From Pseudoalteromonas sp. SMS1 (GTDB lineage: Bacteria > Pseudomonadota > Gammaproteobacteria > Enterobacterales > Alteromonadaceae), in contig NZ_JAKGBI010000013.1 of assembly GCF_021530565.1 (NCBI RefSeq), forward strand, positions 213,014 through 277,013: 64,000 nucleotides of DNA, written 5' to 3'. The notes beneath the pieces were generated by a model. That model was not told where the DNA came from. It worked only from the letters and a program-made list of their open reading frames with translations, and searched no databases. Shown piece after piece: positions 18,930-27,430 of this stretch; position 1 is the stretch's first letter, and the number at the start of each line of letters is the position of its first letter. Made by a program: the position numbers and the translations under genes.

Positions 18930-19486
18930 TGGACAACAATGAGTTTGAGCAATTGTCATCGTTGTGGCAATCGTCCGAAGAAAAAACAATGCCCCATATG
19001 GACAAGCTTTTGAAGCGTCATAAAAGGCAAAGCTTTATTTTGAAGATCAATATTTTGATTGAACTGGCTGCAATTTTGGCAGTGAGCTACATGTTTATTT
19101 TATCATTTTTTCAAAATATGTCTTTGATAAAGCAGTTATGGGTAGGCTTCGCCACTGTATGGGGGATGTCATTGTTTGTATTGATGAGCAAAAGCCGTCT
19201 CAGCAGCTTAAAGCACCTCAAAAGCGCACAGTTAAGCACATCTTTAGAAGCACATAGACGGCTTATCAAAAATGAAATATTTAGGTGGTCACTGAGCATC
19301 AAGGCAACTTGGTTATTTATGTTTGCGTTTACTGTGTTCGGCATTACTAAGTGCTATTTTACTTCTTGTACGGGCAATGAGGGGACCCAATTTGCTATTT
19401 CATTTATTGTTTTGTCTGTAGCCCAAGCCTTCTTTATTCGTAAGAATAAAACGGCAAAAGTAGTACTACATACATTGGAGGAGTAA
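18929..19486 (+). CDS. Membrane protein coupled to the ECF sigma factor, probable anti-sigma
   Basis: The 185-residue product has a soluble N-terminus of about 35 residues containing LSSLWQSS and a basic stretch, followed by four predicted membrane helices (about 37-60, 68-85, 126-146, 153-170). Its start codon overlaps the sigma factor stop by one base. Small membrane proteins in this position usually hold the sigma factor inactive. It lacks the zinc-binding HxxxCxxC motif of ZAS-type anti-sigma factors. Confidence 0.75.
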   Translation: MDNNEFEQLSSLWQSSEEKTMPHMDKLLKRHKRQSFILKINILIELAAILAVSYMFILSFFQNMSLIKQLWVGFATVWGMSLFVLMSKSRLSSLKHLKSAQLSTSLEAHRRLIKNEIFRWSLSIKATWLFMFAFTVFGITKCYFTSCTGNEGTQFAISFIVLSVAQAFFIRKNKTAKVVLHTLEE

Positions 19487-19588
19487 CGCTCAGCCCAGTG
19501 ATGCTTAAAGCTACCCAACTTCGGGACGATGTGACAGTGTTGTAGCAAATGAACTAAGGCGTGGAGCACTTGTTAAACAAGGGAATGT

Positions 19589-19804
19589 TTAAAATAAGAA
19601 TGCAAACAATTTCAAAACTTGTATTGCTGCAACAATAGAACCACAGATCAAAAGAAGCGACCCACGCCTTTGCAGTTTTTCTGCACTTGCAGCGGATGAG
19701 TCTGTTTTTGTAGACCTTAGTATTTTGCCTTGGAATACCATACCAAGTGATACAAACAATATTAACAACGTTATAGTGAGATCTGTCATTGTATCTGGTG
19801 TCAT
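19589..19804 (-). CDS. Small membrane protein, 71 residues
   Basis: Two membrane segments (about 8-25 and 50-70) flank a charged loop with KTDSSAASAEKLQRRG. GGAG lies six bases before the ATG. No family recognised. It is convergent with the sigma/anti-sigma pair. Confidence 0.6.
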   Translation of the reverse strand: MTPDTMTDLTITLLILFVSLGMVFQGKILRSTKTDSSAASAEKLQRRGSLLLICGSIVAAIQVLKLFAFLF

Positions 19805-20057
19805 TAATTTCTCCAGTTGAATCCAAGTACGAACACCTTCGCAGGTGCCGAACTTGTGTAAGTCGCGCTAAAATGTGATATTCACGCCAATAATTTGTGT
19901 GTAAAGATCGTAAATCAAATGGGCACTCAAATAAAGGTGCCTTTGCGAAGGTTGACCTGTTTTTGGATGTTCTTTGCTGAATTACTGACCAAAAGGGAAG
20001 CGTAGGGATGCATATCATTACAGGATGCTCCCATCAATAAAAATGTGTATACAATAT

Positions 20058-20076
20058 ATTATTGATAATCATTGGT
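20058..20076. promoter_or_regulatory. Fur-like box upstream of the double-glycine peptide gene
   Basis: The 19 bases here match the Fur consensus GATAATGATAATCATTATC at about 13 of 19 positions, including an unbroken GATAATCATT (20064-20073). It lies about 48 bases before the peptide start codon, where a repressor would overlap the promoter. Confidence 0.4.
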
Positions 20077-20123
20077 GCGTTGTTTAGTTTTTATGCTCTT
20101 AGATATTTAAAAAGGAGATTTCA

Positions 20124-20318
20124 ATGAAACTTAGAGTCAATAAATCACACATTAAAAACCTATCGAGCAACCAATCACTAGATCAAAAAGCGACACCTGC
20201 TGTAGTTGGCGGACGAAGAGGTGGGGGTGAAACAGAATACGACAGAGGTTGTCCATTCTTTACAGACCGTCAAGCAAAAACATGTGGTATGGGTTGGACT
20301 TGTGATGGCGTAAACTAA
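20124..20318 (+). CDS. Double-glycine leader peptide, bacteriocin/RiPP-like precursor
   Basis: A 64-residue peptide with GGAG six bases before its ATG. The N-terminal part (MKLRVNKSHIKNLSSNQ, then SLDQKATPAVVGG) has the charged, amphipathic look of a leader ending in GG at about position 30. The following core is RRGGGETEYDRG, then CPFFTDRQAKTCGMGWTCDG, with three Cys. Leaders ending in GG are normally removed by C39-peptidase ABC exporters. No modifying enzyme or exporter is adjacent, so this would be a lone precursor served in trans. An antimicrobial or signalling role is inference. Confidence 0.6.
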   Translation: MKLRVNKSHIKNLSSNQSLDQKATPAVVGGRRGGGETEYDRGCPFFTDRQAKTCGMGWTCDGVN

Positions 20319-20338
20319 TTAGGTTAGTCTGTTGCCAT

Positions 20339-20354
20339 AGCGCCGAAAGGCGCT
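20339..20354 (+). terminator. Hairpin after the leader-peptide gene
   Basis: AGCGCC, GAAA loop, GGCGCT, followed by TTATAAAT. The GNRA-type loop and position after the stop suggest a transcript end, although the T-run is weak. Confidence 0.6.
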
Positions 20355-20824
20355 TTATAAATACATTGATCCATACTCATTGTCTGATTGGTCTTTATTA
20401 GTAAATACGCGCCATTTGTTATCTAGCCATTTTACAGGCAATATAAATTGAATTGCGTCATCTTCAATGAACGATTGATAACTAAAAGGATAAAGTAATT
20501 AAATCGTATAGATTCATAACAGAGCCAAATCATGAGGCGCTTTGTATGCGAGTTTCATGAAGGTATAGTTTTAAGGGTATATTAAATATTCCTTTTTATA
20601 CACGAGCGGCAGGTTCTGGCATAGCAAATTTTTTAGTCACGAATACCGCATACCTATCCTAGTCGCTACCTAGTTTGCTAAAAAGATGATTGACTTAGTA
20701 AGCCTTTAGATTTCTATACGAATAAAAAAACGCAATAATGTACATTATTTGTACCGCAAATTACAAAAGTTCATCTATTCTTTTTATTGTATGAATGAAC
20801 ATGAAATAAGCATAATAAAAGGAA
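20355..20824. other. Gene-free stretch before the 984-residue gene
   Basis: About 470 bases, AT-rich, with no supported gene or clear element. It presumably carries the promoter of the next gene, but no convincing -35/-10 pair stood out. Confidence 0.4.
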
Positions 20825-23779
20825 ATGACCGTGTTAAATTACAATCAATTCGACCTACCAATAGAAAGCACTCTCCTAGAATTTATTAAAGCGCAAAGCG
20901 AGCAATACAACATTCCAATAACAGAAGCATTTAAACTTGTCGCGTCCGCTGTGAGTGACATACCAAACACTGGAGATGAACAAGCGCGTATTAATGAAGT
21001 AAAAGCTAAGATAATCGATCTGGCTGTTAAATCTAAATTCAAAAATGAACTTGATAAACTCGCAAAGTGGGGAATTGGTTTTCACGATGGCGCGTTTTTA
21101 CTTCCAACACTTGCACGTTTTGCGCAAACGACAAAAAGCACTCAAAACTGGGGAATTCAAAGAAAGGTAAATACTGCGCCAAATATTACCGGGATACCGG
21201 TCGAAGTGAAAGGCGAAGTAGGTGCGGCACTGAAAATTCATGTTGCTGACGCTTCGACTAACCACAAAGCTTTTGAAGTAGATATGCCTGAGTTGGATTA
21301 CGGAATTAACCTCAATGTTGAATTGGCAGCAAACGCAAGTATAAATGCATCTGGTCAAGCTGGTATCGTTTCAGGAAACTTTGCTACAGGTGGCCATTTT
21401 GAGTTTGATGTATATTGCTTATATCAGTACGACGGAACCAAACCAGCTTTGGAGGCATTTAGTGATACATTTACAGATGTCGCATCACATAAATTTGTTT
21501 ACTTCGACCTTCACTCAATAAGTAAATCATTAGCCCCTCCACAATCAGGTAACTTGAACGATTTTAGTGGGTTACGACGAGTCGAAGTAAACTATAAAAA
21601 TAGTGTAAGTTTAAGTGGCATGCTGAGTTTGGGTGAGTCTATATCCGAGGCGGAAATAATCAACGTTAATGGCAAAGCTCATCATGTTTCGGCGAATATT
21701 TCACTCGGTCTATCAGCCAGTTATCAGAGTAAATTAAATGGTAATTTTCGTACATATTGCCAAAAACTCAGTCCAAACAGTTTAGTAATCACATTAGAGT
21801 CGCTGGATGAGGGTGAGCAAGTGTTTAACTTCGCATTAGGTGCGGATATGAAAGTCGAGGGTTTAGATGAGCTTGGTAAAACCCTGATAGACGGCTATTT
21901 ACCTTACGAGCAACAATGGAAAGATGATTTGGCTCAGTGGAGTAATATCGGTGATTTACTGCAAACAAGTCTAACGTCAAAATTACAATCTATGGTTGAA
22001 ACGGATGCTGTGTGGCAGCAGCTTGTAAAAACAGCACTGGGAGAAGATAAATCGGCAGAAATTGTTACCGATATTCAAAAGCAAATTGATGACGAGCTAT
22101 CATCGCAGTCAGGAAAGCTATTTAACTGGTTGAATGACGGCACAGCGCAAATAAACAACGCTATTTCAGAGCAAGTCGCAAAACTAGGTCTGCCTACTCA
22201 AGTTACAACATATTTGAATGAAATCCTTGCACAAACTGCAGTCACTGCCGTTAACAATGCCAATCAACTTATTCAATCAAAGGTCAATGACAAAATAGAG
22301 CGCCTATCTCACCAAGCCAATGCAAATGTAAGAAAATGGCTCGAGCCATTGACTTCACTTGGTGAACAAGTCAATGAAGTGGCCGCTGATATTAACGCTT
22401 ACAGTGAAAAGGTATTAGAAGCGACGATTGCGTTATTAGGTGAATATCAACAATTTAGACAGCGCTTACTCGAAGGCGCAAAAAAAGCAGCAGAATTTCA
22501 GGTTGCTATGCAATTAGGGTGCAGCGCAGCTAATTGGTCCAAAGATAAGGCGCTTTTAGCTCTGATAATTGACCCGAAAAGTTCAGATGAAAGAGTAGCC
22601 GAGATATACAAACTCATGATGCTTGGTAAAGCCGGCGAAGCACTAAATCTTGCTCGTATGCTTGAAGCAGAAACATGCCCAGCATTAAAGTCGATAAAAG
22701 GGGAATTTGCTACTTGGTCAAAACAAATTAAAGAACTAAAGCTAGGGATTCAGCTTGGAAAAGTTAACTTATTTGATGCATCGACACGTAAATTATCAGA
22801 AATAAACATTAAAGTTGACGCTTCAGGTAATTTATTAGTGGGAGACGTTGATGCAAAACTGGATAAAGAAGCAGGATACTTTGCAGAATCGCGTAAGTTG
22901 AGTGTATTCAGTACGTCAAACATCATGAAAGCTTCAGCGCAAAATCGGCTACCTTCTATTGGCGGGGTTAGCTTGTCGCTTGACGATAAACACCTAAAGA
23001 TGGATGAGTTAGAAGAGTTTTTGTATAGCCTTGAAGCACGAGGCTTATTGCATTCGGGTTTAACAAGCAGAACTTTGCAGCTGTATCGTAGGAAAAAAAG
23101 TTATCATTCAGCGGCAGTACTAAGCGCGAGTATGATACTTCCAAGCAACTTTTACAAGAAATTGGCCCAGCTCAGCGACGAACAAGCCTACGAATTAGCA
23201 TGTAATAGTTTTTTTGAAACTGGTTTCTCGGACAAAAACTTAGAAAAAGATTTTTGGGTCTTGTGTAACGGATTTGAGCCTACCAGTGAACGCAACATGT
23301 TTATTAAAATGGTTGGTAAAAAGAAACGTAAGTCGCAGGCCTGTGAATACATCAACAGCAACTTTAATGGTGGACAGACTGTGATCCCACATAGTCATTA
23401 CAACTTTTCACCCAAAGGCTTGGCGCCCGCAGCCATTAGAATGTTGTCTGTTCACAAGTGTGCACAAGCATTTGCCGAAAAATCTGAGTTACTGAATGAA
23501 CTAGGTGAAATATCTATGGCATTTAAAAAATCAAAACCCACAGATCTTGCTCCTTGGCGTGAAAAGCTTAATGAAGTTGTTGATGAGTTAAATGACAGTG
23601 TGGATGAGATGGTGTCTGTTAAGGGGGTGATAGCAGGCCTGTTTGATGAATCGGTAAATTGGAACACGCTGGCGTTTCTATGTTTGCTGTCAGATTTAAA
23701 CGAGCCCACTCATACTAAACTCACTGTGACATTAACGATCAAAAATAGTGAAACAGAAGAGAGTTTTGTATTGAGTTAA
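20825..23779 (+). CDS. Large orphan cytosolic protein, 984 residues, unknown
   Basis: The protein has no signal peptide and no membrane helix. By composition there are three parts: a short helical N-terminus (1-90), a beta-rich region (about 100-350) containing repeated LxVELAANASINASG-type and ISLGLSAS-type strands, and a long helical region (about 370-640), probably coiled coil, with many Gln and Asn. A mixed C-terminal part (about 640-984) contains a Cys-bearing SQACEYINSNFNGG stretch and PHSHYNFSPKGLAP. The ATG at 20825 lies only one or two bases after AAAAGGA; a GTG at 20831 has better spacing and may be the true start. It is transcribed alone and ends in a hairpin. I recognise no family. 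Confidence 0.85.
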   Translation: MTVLNYNQFDLPIESTLLEFIKAQSEQYNIPITEAFKLVASAVSDIPNTGDEQARINEVKAKIIDLAVKSKFKNELDKLAKWGIGFHDGAFLLPTLARFAQTTKSTQNWGIQRKVNTAPNITGIPVEVKGEVGAALKIHVADASTNHKAFEVDMPELDYGINLNVELAANASINASGQAGIVSGNFATGGHFEFDVYCLYQYDGTKPALEAFSDTFTDVASHKFVYFDLHSISKSLAPPQSGNLNDFSGLRRVEVNYKNSVSLSGMLSLGESISEAEIINVNGKAHHVSANISLGLSASYQSKLNGNFRTYCQKLSPNSLVITLESLDEGEQVFNFALGADMKVEGLDELGKTLIDGYLPYEQQWKDDLAQWSNIGDLLQTSLTSKLQSMVETDAVWQQLVKTALGEDKSAEIVTDIQKQIDDELSSQSGKLFNWLNDGTAQINNAISEQVAKLGLPTQVTTYLNEILAQTAVTAVNNANQLIQSKVNDKIERLSHQANANVRKWLEPLTSLGEQVNEVAADINAYSEKVLEATIALLGEYQQFRQRLLEGAKKAAEFQVAMQLGCSAANWSKDKALLALIIDPKSSDERVAEIYKLMMLGKAGEALNLARMLEAETCPALKSIKGEFATWSKQIKELKLGIQLGKVNLFDASTRKLSEINIKVDASGNLLVGDVDAKLDKEAGYFAESRKLSVFSTSNIMKASAQNRLPSIGGVSLSLDDKHLKMDELEEFLYSLEARGLLHSGLTSRTLQLYRRKKSYHSAAVLSASMILPSNFYKKLAQLSDEQAYELACNSFFETGFSDKNLEKDFWVLCNGFEPTSERNMFIKMVGKKKRKSQACEYINSNFNGGQTVIPHSHYNFSPKGLAPAAIRMLSVHKCAQAFAEKSELLNELGEISMAFKKSKPTDLAPWREKLNEVVDELNDSVDEMVSVKGVIAGLFDESVNWNTLAFLCLLSDLNEPTHTKLTVTLTIKNSETEESFVLS

Positions 23780-23791
23780 TGGTCTTGAAAA

Positions 23792-23822
23792 GGCTATGTG
23801 TGGTTTCGCGCTGCACATAGCC
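23792..23822 (+). terminator. Hairpin after the 984-residue gene
   Basis: A perfect 9-bp stem GGCTATGTG / CACATAGCC with a 13-base loop, followed by a weak T-rich stretch (ATTCATTTTT). Confidence 0.6.
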
Positions 23823-24495
23823 AGATTCATTTTTGGTAAGCGTAATACTTGCTGTAATGATTGCATTCAAACTATCAATAATAGTACTCACTTCCAGTGT
23901 TATATCTAATCCGGTGACCCTAATGAACACTAATAAGAACGGCTGAGCCAATGTAATAGGCCGGGTTTGGATTACTGAGCTTTTTGAGCCGTTTTATAGA
24001 CCTAAATATGTATTTATGCAGTTACATTAACTTATGTTTGCTGACATTATTTATCTCTCGTGTTCAGTTTCAATGGTTTATTGATATCTGGCCAACAATT
24101 TATATGATGAGATTAAGTTAGCGTCTGATACATATCAGGGTCGGTCACTTGCCTGCTGTGCAATAGAACAGTCTAATATTAACAAAGACATAAATGATTG
24201 TTGATATAAATGTCAAGAATAGCCAGAAATAGTTTTTAAATCAGCGCTTTAGCATTAGGTAGTCCAGTGACGGCTTAGCAGAATAAACACGATGCTTTGT
24301 CAGTACCACACTCAACAATAAAAGTGCACTAGGGTAAAACATATGCCATCTTTAAAGTTCAATTCAGGTTAAATTAGACAAAATTAACACCTGTCTGCAA
24401 AACTCCGCGCTTACATAGATAATTACACTTACAATCAGCATGGAGTGTGAATTGTCGGCTATACTTTAGTATGAGTTCAGATAAGGAGTATCAAC
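23823..24495. other. Gene-free stretch
   Basis: About 670 bases with stops in all frames and no recognised gene, repeat or RNA. Its last part must hold the promoter of the secreted protein at 24496. Confidence 0.4.
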
Positions 24496-25281
24496 ATGAG
24501 CACATCAAAATTACTTCTCTTTTTAGTACTTTTTTTCGTGGAGCCAACAGCCGCTCAAGCCAGTAGCTTTGAAGATACATTTTTAAATGGACTATTTAAA
24601 TATTTGGCTGAAAGAAGAAATATGAACTTAATTGCCTATCGTGGTGAAAAAGTAGCAGAGATCGGTCGACTCTACTATGTCGAAAATCCATCAAATATTA
24701 ATGAGTTAGAAAGCTGGGCTAAGCATGGTCGAGATATTAAGCTGTTCGAACTGAGCCACGGTTATGATTTTTCGGATCAAGTTGAGTGGCAAAAAGGCAC
24801 AAGCTATCAAATTCAGCAACGGCTAGCAGGCCATCTTTCATTAGAGCTAAAGGCCTTGCTGAAAAAAAGGGGAATAAAGAGTTCAACATTTGTTAGTGCA
24901 CTCAAAAAATCTCAAATCAAATTTACGGTCTACCGGAAAGTCGTCGGCGGATTTGAAATTTCAAAACGAATTAATGAGGACAAAGGTAAACTGATCGCTG
25001 ATTTTGAAGCTTTCGGTTTGGGTACTGGTATGCTCATGCCATTTCAACAGCTGGTACTGACCAATTTTACATATAATGCGCAAGCATCAGCTGAACTAGA
25101 ATCTTTGTTGGGGTTCGATTTGTTATCCAATGTTAAAGCGAATTTATCGACCGGTGCAGTAAGAAACCACGTAACGAATATTACTTATCCGGGGGCAACG
25201 ACGATTGCTTTTAAGGCTTTTCCTGTTTATTTCAAAGATAAAGGTAAAAAAATCGGTTGGTTTGGTACTTGGATTTATTAA
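24496..25281 (+). CDS. Secreted protein of unknown function, 261 residues
   Basis: AAGGAG lies seven bases before the ATG. A signal peptide (MSTSKLLLFLVLFFVEPTAA, cleavage near QASS) starts the protein. The mature part is mixed alpha/beta and basic, with a Gly-rich FGLGTGMLMPFQQLVL stretch in the middle and no Cys. I recognise no domain. It is a single gene, followed by a strong inverted repeat and a convergent TetR gene. Confidence 0.7.
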   Translation: MSTSKLLLFLVLFFVEPTAAQASSFEDTFLNGLFKYLAERRNMNLIAYRGEKVAEIGRLYYVENPSNINELESWAKHGRDIKLFELSHGYDFSDQVEWQKGTSYQIQQRLAGHLSLELKALLKKRGIKSSTFVSALKKSQIKFTVYRKVVGGFEISKRINEDKGKLIADFEAFGLGTGMLMPFQQLVLTNFTYNAQASAELESLLGFDLLSNVKANLSTGAVRNHVTNITYPGATTIAFKAFPVYFKDKGKKIGWFGTWIY

Positions 25282-25331
25282 TATGATCAATCAAGTTGAT
25301 CACAAAATGCCAGTCTGGCTGGTCTGTTATT

Positions 25332-25365
25332 CTTCGTACAGCGACGGGATCTCGGCTGTACGAAG
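25332..25365. repeat. 11-bp inverted repeat between convergent genes
   Basis: CTTCGTACAGC (25332-25342) and GCTGTACGAAG (25355-25365) are perfect complements around a 12-base loop. Neither side has a T-run, so this may be a transcript-end stem, a protein-binding palindrome or an RNA structure. Confidence 0.5.
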
Positions 25366-25406
25366 CGGCACCAGTGAGATTGTTGGGCTTTGAAGCTGGC
25401 TGACTA

Positions 25407-25946
25407 TTATGCCAATAGCTTTAGTAGTGCTTTTTCATATAACCCTCTGTTATTAATTATGTTTTCGAATTTTGCACGTATAATGAGTCCTTCAATAAAT
25501 GTCATAATCATTTCAGGTTTGTCTTGTATGTTGTCTGGATCATTGCTCAGTGCTCTGCAAACTAAACCTAACAGCCAGCGCTTATGATCCAAGGCGATTT
25601 GGCTAATGCTTTCATCTCGATTTTTAAACTCCGCTAGGGCGTTCATAAACATGCACCCTTCAAAATGCGGTGTTGAAAACCACTCAAAGTGCCAATTTAA
25701 TATCGAAATTAATTTTTCTTCTCTTGATTGAATCTCACTCACTGCGCATTCAAGTGAATCTTGAAATCTTAAATGACGCCTATTTAACACGGCCTCTACT
25801 AGGCCATTTTTGTCGCCAAAATGCCTGTAAATTGTTGTTTTTGATACTTTTGCTTCATCTCTAATTAAATCAACACCGACAGAGGTGTATCCATTCTTAT
25901 TAAAAAGATCTTCCGCTATATCCAAAATATGCTGTTCTACTTTCAT
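25407..25946 (-). CDS. TetR-family transcriptional repressor
   Basis: The 179-residue protein has a classical TetR N-terminus: ILDIAEDLFNKNGYTSVGVD, then the helix-turn-helix AKVSKTTIYRHFGDKNGLVE. The C-terminal ligand domain contains FEGCMFMNALAEF, a pattern common in regulators of the YcdC/AcrR type. It diverges from the six-gene operon starting at 26086. Two palindromes in the shared promoter region (25979-25992 and 26003-26020) are the likely operators, so it probably represses both itself and the operon until an inducer, perhaps the operon substrate, binds. Confidence 0.9.
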   Translation of the reverse strand: MKVEQHILDIAEDLFNKNGYTSVGVDLIRDEAKVSKTTIYRHFGDKNGLVEAVLNRRHLRFQDSLECAVSEIQSREEKLISILNWHFEWFSTPHFEGCMFMNALAEFKNRDESISQIALDHKRWLLGLVCRALSNDPDNIQDKPEMIMTFIEGLIIRAKFENIINNRGLYEKALLKLLA

Positions 25947-25978
25947 CTAATATCCTAAAAAATTGCTTGCACGCAAGT

Positions 25979-25992
25979 GTACAGATCTGTAC
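25979..25992. promoter_or_regulatory. TetR operator 1
   Basis: Perfect 14-bp palindrome GTACAGATCTGTAC, 33 bases upstream of the TetR start codon. Its centre is 26 bp from that of operator 2. Confidence 0.75.
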
Positions 25993-26002
25993 CTTTTGAT
26001 TT

Positions 26003-26020
26003 GTGTACAGATCTGTACAC
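26003..26020. promoter_or_regulatory. TetR operator 2
   Basis: Perfect 18-bp palindrome GTGTACAGATCTGTACAC sharing its core with operator 1. It lies between a possible -35 (TTGTGT, 26001-26006) and an AT-rich -10 (AATAAT, 26023-26028) of the operon, so binding would block transcription toward 26086. Confidence 0.78.
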
Positions 26021-26085
26021 GTAATAATAGCACATTAACGATGAACAATAACGCCTCGTGATGAACGAGGTGTAGGAGAAACGCT

Positions 26086-26604
26086 ATGAGGAAATTTTCT
26101 GGAGGGGGAGCTTTGCCACCAAAGGTTAAGTTTATCGAACTACTAAGAGGATTTACTGGAGGAGTAGTCGGAATTTGGGGGTTATTTTTTATCTCTAGTT
26201 TGACACAATATCCGCTACTAATGGCGCCATTTGGGGCAACTTGCGTGATCTTATTTGCGGCATCCGCGTCACCGCTAGCGCAGCCTCGCAATGTGATTGG
26301 CGGTCATTTTATCTCTGCGCTAATAGGGTTGGTCGCATTTTTAGCTTTTGGAGATGCACCTTGGGTCATGGCTGTTTCAGTTGGATTGGCGATCTCCGCA
26401 ATGCAATATTTTAGAGTGGTGCACCCACCGGCGGGTGCTAATCCGATCGTGATTATTCTTGCTGGCAGTTATCACTTTGATTTTCTGATTTTTCCAGTCC
26501 TGTTTGGCAGTTTATTTTTAGTCGGTATCGCATCCATGATCAACAACATAGGTATAGGGAAAAAGTGGCCGATTTACTGGTATGGATCTTCAAGCAAACA
26601 GTAA
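26086..26604 (+). CDS. HPP-family integral membrane protein
   Basis: The 172-residue protein has four predicted membrane helices and the family signature HPPAGANP (about residues 114-121), with MAPFGATCVILFAASASPLAQPR earlier cut into PFGATCVILF and SPLAQPRN blocks typical of the HPP family. Some members carry nitrite across chloroplast or bacterial membranes; for most the cargo is unknown. AGGAG lies seven bases before the ATG. It is the first gene of the TetR-controlled operon, so it probably imports or exports the operon's substrate. Confidence 0.85.
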   Translation: MRKFSGGGALPPKVKFIELLRGFTGGVVGIWGLFFISSLTQYPLLMAPFGATCVILFAASASPLAQPRNVIGGHFISALIGLVAFLAFGDAPWVMAVSVGLAISAMQYFRVVHPPAGANPIVIILAGSYHFDFLIFPVLFGSLFLVGIASMINNIGIGKKWPIYWYGSSSKQ

Positions 26605-26633
26605 TAAATTACCCAATATAAGGAAATACTCAA

Positions 26634-27023
26634 ATGCCTATCTTAACAGTTAATACTAATCAAACATTATTACCAGCAATTAAAGAAAAGTTAGCAGTTT
26701 CATTAAGTGCGTTGACGCAAACCCATCTTGAAAAACGCCCTGAGCTGATCAATGTGGTTATCTTTGAAAATAACGGAGATTGGTATAGTCACGCGAAACC
26801 CAGTGACGATTTTCAGTTTTACCTAAAGATTGTAATTACTGAAGGTACAAATTCAGAGTCTCAAAAAGCGGCATGGCTTGAACACACTTGGCGCTTATTT
26901 GAAGAAATTTTTATAAATGTAAAAAACCTCCCTAATTACATCAGTATTGAGGAACAACCTTCAATAAATTGGGGATACAACGGGCAATCACAAGCATCAA
27001 GGCTGAACAAACAAGGAAAATAA
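26634..27023 (+). CDS. Tautomerase-like protein (4-oxalocrotonate tautomerase superfamily)
   Basis: The 129-residue product begins MPILTVNT, leaving Pro as residue 1 after Met removal, which is the catalytic base of 4-OT/MIF tautomerases. The beta-alpha-beta pattern continues with LINVVIFENNGDWY. The chain is about twice as long as 4-OT, fitting a two-unit tautomerase. It would shift keto/enol or related double bonds in a small acid. It lies 29 bases after the HPP gene and one base before the cupin gene. Confidence 0.7.
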   Translation: MPILTVNTNQTLLPAIKEKLAVSLSALTQTHLEKRPELINVVIFENNGDWYSHAKPSDDFQFYLKIVITEGTNSESQKAAWLEHTWRLFEEIFINVKNLPNYISIEEQPSINWGYNGQSQASRLNKQGK

Positions 27024-27024
27024 A

Positions 27025-27429
27025 ATGAAGTTTAATTCACCACCCGAAACAAATGACCGTATCGTTAAGCTCGGTTTTTCATCTGATATTGAAATCTCAG
27101 ATGAGATTGAATTTAGTCCTTATCAACGCGGTTTGAGAGAAGGCGTCGACATAGCAATACTATTTGACGAAACGAAGGCAAACCCAACCGGAGCTGATTG
27201 TGCGTTTTTGCGTTACGAAGCCGGCGCATATGTTCCAGGGCATGTTCATATGGGATATGAAACGGTGCTCGTATTGCAAGGCGACTACATTGAAAATGGA
27301 CAAACGTTTAAACCCGGCTCGTTTATTGTTCGAGCGCCTGGTACTTGTCACAGTATGGCATCGGAAAATGGGTGCTTGATCTTAGCTTCTAGATACAGAC
27401 CGGTTAAGCAGTTGACGGAGAGTACGTAG
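27025..27429 (+). CDS. Metal-binding cupin (ChrR-like)
   Basis: A 134-residue single-domain cupin. Motif 1 is visible as PGHVHMGYETVLVLQGDY with the His, His and Glu ligands, and motif 2 as PGSFIVRAPGTCHS with the third His. Such cupins bind Fe, Mn or Zn and act as dioxygenases, isomerases or ligand sensors. Its start is one base after the tautomerase stop, and the next gene starts one base after its own stop, so the three are tightly co-translated. Confidence 0.8.
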   Translation: MKFNSPPETNDRIVKLGFSSDIEISDEIEFSPYQRGLREGVDIAILFDETKANPTGADCAFLRYEAGAYVPGHVHMGYETVLVLQGDYIENGQTFKPGSFIVRAPGTCHSMASENGCLILASRYRPVKQLTEST

Positions 27430-27430
27430 A

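Noticed and set aside
19554..20018. 154-codon open frame on the minus strand
   Set aside because: It overlaps the small membrane protein gene at 19589-19804 in another frame. Its translation looks random and no ribosome binding site is present.
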